NCBI GenBank assembly: GCA_003963315.1
Contig: RXJP01000056.1
Coordinates: 1 to 58,564, forward strand
Direction: 5' to 3'
Source: Rhodocyclaceae bacterium
Lineage (GTDB): Bacteria > Pseudomonadota > Gammaproteobacteria > Burkholderiales > Rhodocyclaceae
Length of the DNA: 58,564 bases
In this document: piece after piece, positions 33,695-41,938 of the stretch
Position numbering within the stretch: the first letter of the stretch is position 1
Layout: each line of letters starts with the position of its first letter
The notes under the pieces: generated by a model
What the model saw: the letters and a program-made list of their open reading frames with translations, nothing else
What the model was told of the DNA's origin: nothing
Databases searched by the model: none
Made by a program: the position numbers and the translations under genes

Positions 33695-34573
33695 ATGGAA
33701 AACCGCTCCCATGCCCTGATCGCCGGTTTCTTCGTCATCGTCCTCGGGCTCTGTGTCGGCATCACGGCCTGGTGGTTCAGCGGCCGCAGCGAGGAAACCC
33801 GGGATTACCTGCTGGTCAGCCGGGGGGCCATCACCGGCCTCAATCCCCAGGCCCAGGTGCGCTATCGCGGCATCCGCGCCGGCAAGGTGGAGGACATCAG
33901 CATCGACCCCCAGGATGCGCGCAACATCCTGATCCTGATCCGCATCGACGACGATATTCCCATCACCAAGGGCACCACCGCGCAGCTCAATTCCCAGGGC
34001 GTTACCGGCCTGGCCTATGTGATGTTGGACGACGATGGCAGCCAGCCGGAACGACTCGAAGGCAGTGAAGCGAATCCGCCGCGCATCATGCTCAAGCCTT
34101 CCATGGTGGATGCCCTGGCCGCCGCCGTGGCGCGCATCGCCAGCGTTTTCGACGAGAAGGGCATCAAGGACGTGAAGCGCACCTTGGGCAATATGGCCGA
34201 TGCCAGCGAAGGGTTGAAGGAGTTGCCCGCCATCCTCGCCTCGGTGCGCAAGGTGCTCAACGACGACACCCTGCAACGGGTGCAGGCCTTGGTCGGGCAT
34301 CTGGAAAAAACCGCCGGGGCCGCCGCCCCCCTCACCGCCGATGCGCGGGAAGTGATGGCCTCCCTCAAACAGTTGAGCAAACGTTTCGAACAGATCGGCA
34401 ACGAGACCGGCAGCAATACCCTGCCGCGCCTGAATGCGCTGTTGGGGGAACTGGAACAGAACTCCCGCCAGTTGGGCCGGGTGCTGGAGCAGGTGGAGGA
34501 TGCGCCCCAGTCGGTGATCTTCGGCCGGGCCCCGGCCAAGCCCGGCCCCGGCGAGGGCGGGGCGGCGAAATGA
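33695..34573 (+). CDS. mlaD: MlaD-family (MCE) periplasmic substrate-binding protein
   Basis: A 292-residue protein with one N-terminal membrane anchor (ALIAGFFVIVLGLCVGITAWWF, about 7-28) and an MCE domain (about 38-118) beginning YLLVSRGAITGLNPQAQVRYRG. The rest is mostly helical and hydrophilic (KDVKRTLGNMADASEGLKEL, LNALLGELEQNSRQLGRVLEQV), as in the long MlaD/PqiB-like proteins that form a periplasmic tunnel. It would hexamerise and feed lipids to or from MlaE/MlaF. It ends with a proline-rich tail. The stop overlaps a possible start of the lipoprotein gene (ATGA at 34570), but a better start lies at 34585. Confidence 0.92.
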   Translation: MENRSHALIAGFFVIVLGLCVGITAWWFSGRSEETRDYLLVSRGAITGLNPQAQVRYRGIRAGKVEDISIDPQDARNILILIRIDDDIPITKGTTAQLNSQGVTGLAYVMLDDDGSQPERLEGSEANPPRIMLKPSMVDALAAAVARIASVFDEKGIKDVKRTLGNMADASEGLKELPAILASVRKVLNDDTLQRVQALVGHLEKTAGAAAPLTADAREVMASLKQLSKRFEQIGNETGSNTLPRLNALLGELEQNSRQLGRVLEQVEDAPQSVIFGRAPAKPGPGEGGAAK

Positions 34574-34584
34574 GGAGAGGGACG

Positions 34585-35331
34585 ATGAAAACCGAGGCAG
34601 GGCAACATGGCTCCGTTCGCGTTGAGCTTGTCGAAACGCGCGGCGCATTAAAGCGGGGTCACCGCGGCAAGCTAACACTGGGCTTCGACAAGCTCAGCCC
34701 GAACGGTTGCGGACTCGATCGGTTATTCCGTAATCCTGCCTTCCCTGGCGGAATATTCGCCGCGCTGGCGGCAGCCTTGTTGTTGTCCGCCTGCCTGTCC
34801 GGACCCGCAACCCGGCCCGATGTGGCGGTGTACGACCTGGGCGCGGTGGAACCTTCCCCCCGGGACAGCGGCCCGGCGCAGATGGTGGACGTTTTTGCCC
34901 CCAGTTGGTTGGCCGGCCGCGCCATGCAATACCGCTTGGCGACGGAGCCTGCCCGGCGTCAACAATTCACCGAAAGCCGCTGGGCGGCGCCGCCCGCCGA
35001 ACTCCTGGCCGCCGCGCTGCGCCGTCAATTGGGCGCCAACGGCGGCGCGGGCTGCCGCCTGCGCATCGATCTGGACGAATGGGTGCAGGTTTTCGATGAC
35101 GCCGGCCAGAGCCGCGTCTACCTCACCCTTCGGGCCAGCCTGAACAGCAGCCGTAGTGGCGACCCCATCGCCCAGCGCGGCTTCAACCTGGACCAGGCCG
35201 CCGGCGGCAATGCGCGCCAAGGGGTGGCGGCTGCGGCGGCGCTGGAAAAACAATTGGCCCTGGGCCTGGACGATTGGCTGCAAGGCCTGGCGCAGAAGCA
35301 GCGGGATTTGGCCACCCGCTGCCGTAGCTGA
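34585..35331 (+). CDS. ABC-type transport auxiliary lipoprotein, N-terminus disturbed by repeats
   Basis: A 248-residue protein of the PqiC/ABC_trans_aux family that accompanies MCE transporters and would sit in the outer membrane facing the periplasm. The lipobox is LLLSAC after the hydrophobic stretch FAALAAALLLSA, and the mature part has TESRWAAPPAELLAAALR and a C-terminal EKQLALGLDDWLQGL helix. The ATG at 34585 has AGGAGAGG just upstream. Between that start and the hydrophobic stretch, residues about 9-41 come from a pair of TTCGACAAGCTCAG repeats translated in frame, so the signal peptide would have an unusually long n-region of roughly 50 residues. Export may be impaired; no better downstream start is in frame. 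Confidence 0.8.
   Translation: MKTEAGQHGSVRVELVETRGALKRGHRGKLTLGFDKLSPNGCGLDRLFRNPAFPGGIFAALAAALLLSACLSGPATRPDVAVYDLGAVEPSPRDSGPAQMVDVFAPSWLAGRAMQYRLATEPARRQQFTESRWAAPPAELLAAALRRQLGANGGAGCRLRIDLDEWVQVFDDAGQSRVYLTLRASLNSSRSGDPIAQRGFNLDQAAGGNARQGVAAAAALEKQLALGLDDWLQGLAQKQRDLATRCRS
34611..34706. repeat. Inverted pair of CTGAGCTTGTCGAAG-type repeats
   Basis: Arm 1 (34611-34639) and arm 2 (34680-34706) are reverse complements in outline: CCGTTCG, a short stem, GAGCTTGTCGAA, then the stem partner. The stem is GCGTT/AACGC in arm 1 and GGGCT/AGCCC in arm 2, so paired bases have changed together. The same phrase appears inside some of the C-rich palindromes in this window (for example 50339-50405). 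The pair lies inside the start of the lipoprotein gene. Confidence 0.85.
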
Positions 35332-35345
35332 CGGTAGCGACAAGG

Positions 35346-35765
35346 GTGGGCCGCCTGCGCTTTCCCATCTTGTTGTGGGCCTTGCTTTGCCACGCCGCTG
35401 CGGCCAGTGCCGAAGCGGTGGAATGCCACATCCGTTACGGCGGCGAAGAAAAGGTGCTGTTGGCGGAGCCGGTGTCTTCGCCCTATGCGGTGCCGGCGGT
35501 GCAAGTGGGTTCCTACTTCCGGCTGCGGGTGGTCAATCAGAGTTCGCCTGCCGACCTGTCTTCCATCAAGGTTTACACCTACGCCGACCGGGACGATGCC
35601 CCCGTCCTGATCCACCAGGCCAGTTATGCCTACGCTACCGCCCGCCTCGCTGGCGGCCCCTTGGGCTTCACCGGCATGCAACGGGTCTATGAGCCGGTGC
35701 GGGATGGCGAGCTGGAATACTGGTGCCGCCTGCTGCGCCGGAAGGACAAGGACGTGTCGCGGTGA
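35346..35765 (+). CDS. Exported protein of unknown function
   Basis: A 139-residue protein with a cleavable-looking signal peptide (RFPILLWALLCHAAAASAEA, cleavage after ASA near residue 22). The mature part is mainly beta, starting VECHIRYGGEEKVLLAEPVSSPYAVPAVQVGSY in outline, with two cysteines (C27 and one near the end in EYWCRLL) that could form a disulphide. I do not recognise a family with certainty. The start is a GTG at 35346, 14 bases after the lipoprotein gene, and the stop overlaps the CapA gene start (GTGA), so it is the middle gene of a short transcript. Its position between an outer-membrane lipoprotein and a CapA-like protein suggests an envelope role. Confidence 0.7.
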   Translation: MGRLRFPILLWALLCHAAAASAEAVECHIRYGGEEKVLLAEPVSSPYAVPAVQVGSYFRLRVVNQSSPADLSSIKVYTYADRDDAPVLIHQASYAYATARLAGGPLGFTGMQRVYEPVRDGELEYWCRLLRRKDKDVSR

Positions 35766-36730
35766 AGCGCCGTCTTGGCGGTATTGTCGTTGCGCTGGCC
35801 TTGTTCGCCGCCGCAGTGCAGGCGGAACCGCTGCAGCTTGTCTTCGCCGGCGACCTGATGCTGGACGATGGGCCAGGCAGGGTCATTGCCGCCGGCCGCG
35901 ATCCCCTGGCATCTTTCGCGCCCGTTCTGGCGGAGGCCGACTATCGCATCGGCAATTTGGAATGTCCCATCGCCGAAAGCGGCAGCCCCCGGGAAGGCAA
36001 GATCTACACGTTCCGCGCCCATCCCCGGGTGCTGGACGTGCTCAAGGGCCGCTTCGATGCCGTGGCCGTGGCCAACAACCATGGCGGCGATTACGGCAAG
36101 CAGGCTTTCCTGGAAACCCTGGACCGTCTTGCGGGCGCCGGCATCCAGGCCTTCGGTGGCGGCGTCAATTTGGCCGCCGCCCACAAACCCTTGTGGATAG
36201 AGCGCAAGGGGCTGCGCATCGCTGTGCTCGGCTACGACGAATTCAAACCCCGCGCCTTCGAGGCGGGGCCCGATTGGCCGGGCGTGGCCTGGAGCGAGGA
36301 TAGCCAGGTGGTGGCCGACATCCGCGCCGCCAAGGCAGCGGGGGCCGATTTGGTGATTCCCTTCCTGCACTGGGGTTGGGAGCGGGAGCCCAAGCCCAGC
36401 GCCCGCCAGCGGCAGTTGGCCCGCACCATGATCGACGCCGGCGCCGACATCGTGGTGGGCGGCCATCCCCACATCACCCAGGGCGCCGAGTATTACAAGG
36501 GCCGGTTGATCGTCTACAGCCTGGGCAATTTTGTTTTCGATAGTTTCACTGCGCTGCCGCTACGCACCGGCTGGCTGTTGCGTCTGACCCTGGACCGGAA
36601 CGGCCTGTTGGCCTGGGATACCTTGGCGGCGCGCATGGACGACGAGGGCGTGCCCCATCCCCTGCCCGGCGCGCTGACGCCCTGCGGCAAGGCAGGGGAT
36701 AGGGATGTGGCGATGTGCCGGAATCCGTGA
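35762..36730 (+). CDS. CapA-family metallophosphatase-like exported protein
   Basis: A 322-residue protein of the CapA/PgsA family (calcineurin-like fold). A signal peptide (GIVVALALFAAAVQA) ends near residue 20. The family motifs follow in order: LVFAGDLMLDDG, GNLECPIAESG, AVANNHGGDYG, LHWGWEREPKP and VVGGHPHITQGAE, giving the Asp, Asn, His cluster that binds metal. CapA-like proteins are linked to polyglutamate or capsule formation, though most homologues are uncharacterised. The start is a GTG at 35762, overlapping the previous stop by four bases; a longer frame would add a poor N-terminus. It ends just before a repeat pair and is convergent with the next gene. Confidence 0.88.
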   Translation: MKRRLGGIVVALALFAAAVQAEPLQLVFAGDLMLDDGPGRVIAAGRDPLASFAPVLAEADYRIGNLECPIAESGSPREGKIYTFRAHPRVLDVLKGRFDAVAVANNHGGDYGKQAFLETLDRLAGAGIQAFGGGVNLAAAHKPLWIERKGLRIAVLGYDEFKPRAFEAGPDWPGVAWSEDSQVVADIRAAKAAGADLVIPFLHWGWEREPKPSARQRQLARTMIDAGADIVVGGHPHITQGAEYYKGRLIVYSLGNFVFDSFTALPLRTGWLLRLTLDRNGLLAWDTLAARMDDEGVPHPLPGALTPCGKAGDRDVAMCRNP

Positions 36731-36778
36731 GGGGGGGCTGGGTTGGGTAGTGGGTTGGGCGATATTGTTCGGCGAACC

Positions 36779-36906
36779 CCGTAACCCCCCCGCCCCCCTT
36801 GTCAGGGGGGAGTCCGTGCGGTGATGGTTTAGGCAGTCTCGCCCCTCCCCTGACAAGCCTGTCCTGAGCCCAGTCGAAGGGGGGAGGCCGGGAGGGGTTT
36901 CGGTTT
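36779..36906. repeat. Palindromic repeat pair, heads inward, right arm with inserted CTGAGC...TCGAAGG stem
   Basis: The left arm (36779-36812) is CCGTAAC, C-tract and the core CCCCCCTTGTCAGGGGGG. The right arm (36842-36906) is CCCCTCCCCTGACAAG, then CCTGTCCTGAGC and CAGTCGAAGG, then the G-rich tail with GGGGTTTCGG. The inserted part is the second repeat type of this window. The pair fills the gap between convergent genes and may end both transcripts. Confidence 0.9.
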
Positions 36907-36927
36907 TGACGGTTGCTTTGGCGATCC

Positions 36928-37881
36928 CTAGGCCGGCTGCCCATCCACCCAGATACCCAGCCCCTGGGCGTTGAGTTCCGCGTCCAGTTCGACGAACTTC
37001 AGCAGTTCGTCCCCTTGCAGCGCCCAGCCCTCGCGGGCGGCTTCCTGAAGGTAGAGATCCTGTAACGCTTTCTTGATGCGGCCATGACGCTCCGCGCCGC
37101 CGCCCTGGCGCTCGCGCAGGGCGATGGCGGCGTAGGCGTCGATCAGGCGGTGCATGTCCTCGGCCATCTTGGGCACTTGGGTGACCTGGGCGTAGTGGGT
37201 GAGATAGACCGCTTCCGGCTTCAGGTCGGCGATCATGGATACGGTGTTGTGCATGTCCCGGGCGTCGAACTGGGACGGCGAACTGGTGGGGAAGATGAAT
37301 TGCCGGCCGCCGGCGTCCAGGTGGCGGTAGGAGATGCCGAAGGTGTCGCCGGTGAACACATGGCCGGTCTTGCCGTCGCGGATCACCACATGGTGTTTGG
37401 CGTGGCCGGGGGCATCGTAGAAAGTGAACTCGCGCCCAGCGAGGCTCAGGGTCATGCCATGGGTGGCTTCGATCACCCGCTCCGCCGGCGTCGGCACCAG
37501 CATGCCGTACATGCGCAGGGCTTCTTCCTTGCCGTACACCTCGTGCACCGCCGCTTCCAGTTTGGAAGGGTCGATCATGTGCCGTGCTCCACGGGGGTGG
37601 ACCACCAGCTTGGCATTGGGGAATTGCGCCATGAAGGCACCGGCGCCGCCGGCATGGTCCAGGTGCACGTGGGTGAGCAGCACGTAGTCCACGTTTTCCG
37701 GCTTGAGGCCCAGCTTGTCCATTTCAGACAGCACCCGCGGCACGGCGTCGTTGTGGGCCGTATCCACCAGGGCGACCCGGCCGCTTTCCACGACCAGGTG
37801 GATGGCGGCGATCACCGGCGCGTAGTAGTCGGAGTCGATGGCGTAGATGCCGTTGCCGTAGTCGGTGAGGATGTCGTTCAT
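36928..37881 (-). CDS. Metallo-beta-lactamase-fold hydrolase
   Basis: A 317-residue MBL-fold protein. The metal-binding motif is THVHLDHAGG near residue 70, with a later His in PGHAKHHVV, an Asp in FTGDTFG and His in LTHYAQV, so a two-metal site appears complete. The N-terminal layout (YAIDSDYYAPVIAAIHLVVESGRVALVDTA) and length resemble proteobacterial MBL hydrolases annotated only generally; the C-terminal 70 residues form an extra helical region (ERQGGGAERHGRIKKALQDL). Substrate is unknown; thiolester or lactone hydrolysis is common in the fold. It is monocistronic, convergent with capA, and divergent from the CbiM-like gene. Confidence 0.88.
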   Translation of the reverse strand: MNDILTDYGNGIYAIDSDYYAPVIAAIHLVVESGRVALVDTAHNDAVPRVLSEMDKLGLKPENVDYVLLTHVHLDHAGGAGAFMAQFPNAKLVVHPRGARHMIDPSKLEAAVHEVYGKEEALRMYGMLVPTPAERVIEATHGMTLSLAGREFTFYDAPGHAKHHVVIRDGKTGHVFTGDTFGISYRHLDAGGRQFIFPTSSPSQFDARDMHNTVSMIADLKPEAVYLTHYAQVTQVPKMAEDMHRLIDAYAAIALRERQGGGAERHGRIKKALQDLYLQEAAREGWALQGDELLKFVELDAELNAQGLGIWVDGQPA

Positions 37882-37967
37882 GGCGGTGTCTTGTCTTATG
37901 TCAGGATGTCGGGGTGGAGCAGGGTGCAGAATGCACGGACTATCGCTTTGTGGGATTCATTGTAGCC

Positions 37968-38633
37968 ATGAACTTTCCCGATCACCTTTTCCCGGCGGGC
38001 TGGGGCCTGCCGACCAATGGCCTGTTCCTGGCCGTGCTGTTGGCGGCCCTGTGGCTGGCCCCTTGGAAGCGTTTGATGAATTCGACGCAATCCAACGTCT
38101 GGGCGGGCAGCATTGTGGTGTTGTGCCTGATGTGGAGCCTGCGGGCAGGGGTGCAGCCGGGGCTCAATCTGCACCTGCTGGGCGCCACGGCCCTGACCTT
38201 GATGTTCGGCCGCAGCCTCGCCCTGATCGGCCTCACCCTGGTGCTGGCGGCGGTGACCTTCAATCGCGGCGGCGGTTGGGAGTATTTCGGCCTCTCGGCG
38301 CTCCTCACCATCGCCTGCCCGGTGCTGGTGGCGGAGGCCGTGCGCAAGCTGGTGGAACGACACCTTCCCGCCAACTTTTTTGTGTACGTGTTTTTCTCCG
38401 CCTTCTTCGGCGCGGCCTTGACCGTGCTGGCCGTCGGTCTGCTGTCCACGTTAACGGTGTGGCTGGCCGGGCTGTATACCCTGGATAAATTGCTGGCCGA
38501 CTACCTGCCGTACTACCTGCTGCTGGGGTTCGCCGAAGCCTGGTTGAACGGCGCGATCATTACGCTGATGGTGGTGTATGCACCCCATTGGGTGGGGACA
38601 TTCGACGATCGCCGTTATTTGTGGAAAAAGTAG
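37968..38633 (+). CDS. CbiM-like energy-coupling-factor permease
   Basis: A 221-residue membrane protein with about six hydrophobic segments. The opening MNFPDHLFPAGW and the later LLGATALTLMFGRSLALIGLTLVL are characteristic of the CbiM/NikM S-component family (COG3235 branch), which bind Co or Ni ions for ECF-type uptake. The usual N-terminal His of CbiM (MHIxDG) is replaced by MNFPDH, so the metal-binding mode may differ, as in the shorter COG3235 group. The ATG at 37968 was chosen over an upstream frame without family sequence. No ECF ATPase or T-component is adjacent, so the substrate and partners are uncertain. Confidence 0.8.
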   Translation: MNFPDHLFPAGWGLPTNGLFLAVLLAALWLAPWKRLMNSTQSNVWAGSIVVLCLMWSLRAGVQPGLNLHLLGATALTLMFGRSLALIGLTLVLAAVTFNRGGGWEYFGLSALLTIACPVLVAEAVRKLVERHLPANFFVYVFFSAFFGAALTVLAVGLLSTLTVWLAGLYTLDKLLADYLPYYLLLGFAEAWLNGAIITLMVVYAPHWVGTFDDRRYLWKK

Positions 38634-38669
38634 GTCGGGCATACCGTGAGGGGCCTCCGTATTTCCTGT

Positions 38670-38691
38670 TAGGGTTCATATTTCAACCCTA
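38670..38691. promoter_or_regulatory. Inverted repeat before the large GGDEF/EAL gene
   Basis: TAGGGTT and AACCCTA are complements separated by eight A/T-rich bases, 37 bases after the CbiM-like gene and about 25 before the next start. It may be an operator or a weak terminator; no T-run follows. Confidence 0.4.
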
Positions 38692-38717
38692 TTAATAACC
38701 TGGTATTGTCCGACCGC

Positions 38718-41700
38718 ATGAACTCCCTGCGCGCCAAACTGACGCTGACTTCCCTTGGCCTGTTATTAATCTGTACCTGGGGCTTGGCGCTTTTCACCTC
38801 CGCCTTCATCAAGCCCCGGATGGAAGCCGTGCAGATGGATCGGCAATATGAATTCGCCCGTTACCTGGCCGCCAATCTCGACCGGGACATGAAGGCCAGG
38901 GTCAATGCGCTGTTGGAGGTCGCCAGTGATATTGATGCCATCCGTATCAGGGACCCCCGCTACCTTCAGCAGCTGTTGGAAGGTCATTCCCTGAAGGATG
39001 CCGGCTTTGACGGGGGGGTGATCATCATCGGTATGGACGGCGGTGTCGTGGCGGAATCCCCCATCCTGCCCGGCCGCAAGGCGCTCAACTATTCTGATCG
39101 GGATAACTTCAAGCAGGCCGTCGCCACGAAAAAGCCTTATATCGGCAAACCGATCATAGGTCTCTCCCTGAAGCGTCCAGTATTGGTCATCAGCGTGCCG
39201 GTGGTCGATGCCCGAGGGAAAGTGCACGCAGTCATCAGCGGTATTGCCGATTTGACCTCCGAAGGACTGCTCGGCCTGCTTCAGAAAGAAGGGGGACTGG
39301 GCAGCTCGGAGGTTTTCGTTTTTTCCCTTCGCGACAATTTGATTATCGCGGCGCCCGATCCACAGCGGGTATTGATGCCCGCCCCAGAGCCCGGACGCAG
39401 TGAAATTTACGACCGTTTCCGTGCCGGTTTCGAAGGCTCCGCCATCGGCAAGAATTCCTTCGGCGTCACCAAGCTGTATTCCGCGCAACGCATCACCACG
39501 GCAGACTGGGTGGTCAATGTGGCCATTCCCGTCGAGATCGCGTTCAAGCCGATCCGGATTTTATTGGTGACCCTGTATGGTACGGCGGCGGTAGTCACCG
39601 TGTTGGCCTTGCTTCTGGTGGGGCGGCTGACGCGGCGCCTGCTGGCTCCGCTGTCCCGGGCCAGCGCAAGGCTCGACGCCATGTCGAGTGGACAGGTCCC
39701 TCTCCAGCGTCTGCCAGAGGACGGCGAGGAGGAGGTGCGCCAGTTGCTCGCCAGTTTCAATCGCTTGAGCGGCCAATTGGCGCAACGGGAAGCCGACTTG
39801 AAGCGAAGCGAGATGACCTATCGTTCCCTGTTCGACAACATGCTCAACGGCCTGGCGTACTGCCGCATGATTTTCGAACAGGGCGTCCCCGTGGATTTTG
39901 TTTTCCTGACAGTGAACCAGGCCTTTGAAAGTTTGACCGGAATGACGAACGTTGTCGGGAAAAGGGTATCGGCGGTGATACCCGGCATCCGGGAGAGCGA
40001 TCCGAAAATGTTCGAGGTCTATGGCCGCGTGGTGACCACCGGGACGCCGGACCGGTGCGAGATTTTCGTGGAGGCCTTGAACCAGTGGTTCCTGGTTTCC
40101 CTCTACAGCCCCCAGCCTGAGCACTTCGTTGCCATCTTCGATGTCATCACCGAGCGGAAGCTGGCCGAGGCGGAACTGCGCCTTTCCGCCACGGCCTTCC
40201 AGGCCCAGGAAGCCATCATGATCACCGATGCCAAGGGGACCATTCTCAGGGTGAATCACGCCTTTGTGGAGGCCACCGGCTATTCGACTGAGGAATTGGT
40301 GGGACAGAATCCCCGCATGCTCAAATCAGGACGGCATGACGCGGATTTTTATGCGGCCATGTGGCAGACCATCAAGCGCACCGGGGTCTGGCAGGGGGAA
40401 ATTTGGGACCGTAAGAAGAACGGCGACATCTACCCCAAGTGGATGACCATCACCGCGGTCAAGGATGCTGCGGGAATCCTGACCCACTACGTAAGCACGC
40501 AAATCGATCTCAGCGAGCGTCTGGCCGCGGAACAAGAGATCAATAACCTGGCCTTCTACGATCCGCTCACCCGCCTGCCCAACCGACGCCTGCTGCTGGA
40601 TCGCCTGCGCCAGGCGCTGGCGGCCAGCGCCCGTCACCAAGGGCAAGGCGCCTTGTTGTTCATCGATTTGGACAACTTCAAAACCCTGAACGACTCCCTG
40701 GGGCACGATAAGGGCGACCTGCTTTTGCAACAGGTCGCCGAGCGTCTTTCCCGTTGCGTCAGAGAAAGCGATACGGTGGCACGCCTTGGCGGCGACGAAT
40801 TTGTGGTGATGCTTGAAGACTTGGGGCAAAAATTGGCCGAGGCTGCCGGCGTGGCGGAAACCGTCTGCGAAAAAATTCTTGTCGAGCTTAGTCATATTCA
40901 TATCTTTGACAGCCACGACTACCATGGCACCGCGAGCATCGGCGTCACTTTGTTTTGCGATAAACAAGGCAGCGTGGATGAGTTATTGAAGCAAGCTGAC
41001 CTGGCCATGTACCAGGCCAAGGCCATGGGTAGAAACACCTACCGCTTCTTCGATCCTGCCATGCAGGCGGCCGTGACCGCTCGGGTTTCCCTGGAAAATG
41101 ATCTGCGCAACGCCTTGAGCGAAAACCAATTCGTCCTGTATTACCAGGCCCAGGTGGACGGCGAGAAAAATCTGCGGGCAGCGGAAGTCCTGGTGCGTTG
41201 GCAACATCCGTTGCGGAACCTGGTTCCTCCCAGCGAGTTCATTCCCCTGGCGGAGGAAACCGGCCTGATCCTTCCTCTCGGACAGTGGATCCTGGAATCC
41301 GCGTGCCGGCAATTGGCGATCTGGTCGGCGCAGGCTGAGATGTCGGATCTGGCGCTGGCCGTGAACGTGAGTGTCCAGCAGTTGCGCCAAGCGGACTTCG
41401 TTGAACAGATCGTCGGCATTCTGGACAGCACGGGGGCCGATCCCTGCAAACTCAAGCTGGAAATCACCGAGAGCCAGTTAATGGACAACGTGGAGGACAC
41501 CATCGCCAAGATGAACGCCCTGAAAACCATAGGCGTGCGCTTCGCCCTGGACGACTTCGGTACCGGATATTCCTCCCTTTCCTACCTGAAGCGCCTGCCT
41601 CTGGAAAAACTGAAGATCGACCGTTCCTTCGTGATGGACGTGCTGGTGGATTCCAATGATGCGGCCATCGCCAAGTCGATCATCGCCTTGGCGAAGAGCC

Positions 41701-41849
41701 TTGGTTTGTCAGTGGTTGCCGAAGGCGTCGAGACGGAAGCGCAACGTGTTTTCCTGGCCGACCATGGTTGCCATGTCTATCAGGGTTATCTCTTCAGCCG
41801 TCCGTTGCCGTTGGATGATTTCGAAGGACTGTTAAAAGCGGTTCGATAG
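38718..41849 (+). CDS. Membrane GGDEF-EAL protein with Cache, HAMP and PAS domains
   Basis: A 1043-residue c-di-GMP enzyme. Order: membrane helix (about 5-25), periplasmic Cache-type sensor (about 30-270, with DRDMKARVNALLEVASDIDA and DRDNFKQAV), second helix (about 280-303), HAMP, two PAS domains (about 365-600), GGDEF (about 610-780) and EAL (about 795-1040). GGDEF is intact at 691-695 with an RESD inhibitory site before it. The EAL signature reads EVL at 823-825, but [17 protein letters not shown] and EGVET are kept, so phosphodiesterase activity is plausible. The start is taken as ATG 38718; a TTG four codons earlier is possible, and neither has a clear ribosome binding site. It lies next to a similar gene. 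Confidence 0.92.
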   Translation: MNSLRAKLTLTSLGLLLICTWGLALFTSAFIKPRMEAVQMDRQYEFARYLAANLDRDMKARVNALLEVASDIDAIRIRDPRYLQQLLEGHSLKDAGFDGGVIIIGMDGGVVAESPILPGRKALNYSDRDNFKQAVATKKPYIGKPIIGLSLKRPVLVISVPVVDARGKVHAVISGIADLTSEGLLGLLQKEGGLGSSEVFVFSLRDNLIIAAPDPQRVLMPAPEPGRSEIYDRFRAGFEGSAIGKNSFGVTKLYSAQRITTADWVVNVAIPVEIAFKPIRILLVTLYGTAAVVTVLALLLVGRLTRRLLAPLSRASARLDAMSSGQVPLQRLPEDGEEEVRQLLASFNRLSGQLAQREADLKRSEMTYRSLFDNMLNGLAYCRMIFEQGVPVDFVFLTVNQAFESLTGMTNVVGKRVSAVIPGIRESDPKMFEVYGRVVTTGTPDRCEIFVEALNQWFLVSLYSPQPEHFVAIFDVITERKLAEAELRLSATAFQAQEAIMITDAKGTILRVNHAFVEATGYSTEELVGQNPRMLKSGRHDADFYAAMWQTIKRTGVWQGEIWDRKKNGDIYPKWMTITAVKDAAGILTHYVSTQIDLSERLAAEQEINNLAFYDPLTRLPNRRLLLDRLRQALAASARHQGQGALLFIDLDNFKTLNDSLGHDKGDLLLQQVAERLSRCVRESDTVARLGGDEFVVMLEDLGQKLAEAAGVAETVCEKILVELSHIHIFDSHDYHGTASIGVTLFCDKQGSVDELLKQADLAMYQAKAMGRNTYRFFDPAMQAAVTARVSLENDLRNALSENQFVLYYQAQVDGEKNLRAAEVLVRWQHPLRNLVPPSEFIPLAEETGLILPLGQWILESACRQLAIWSAQAEMSDLALAVNVSVQQLRQADFVEQIVGILDSTGADPCKLKLEITESQLMDNVEDTIAKMNALKTIGVRFALDDFGTGYSSLSYLKRLPLEKLKIDRSFVMDVLVDSNDAAIAKSIIALAKSLGLSVVAEGVETEAQRVFLADHGCHVYQGYLFSRPLPLDDFEGLLKAVR

Positions 41850-41938
41850 TGCCAGGGCGAAGGTTTCAATGGGGGCTTGATCAGACGGTGGGATGAAGCG
41901 CCGGCAGATGGTGAAGGCTGATTTTCTAGACGCAAACA

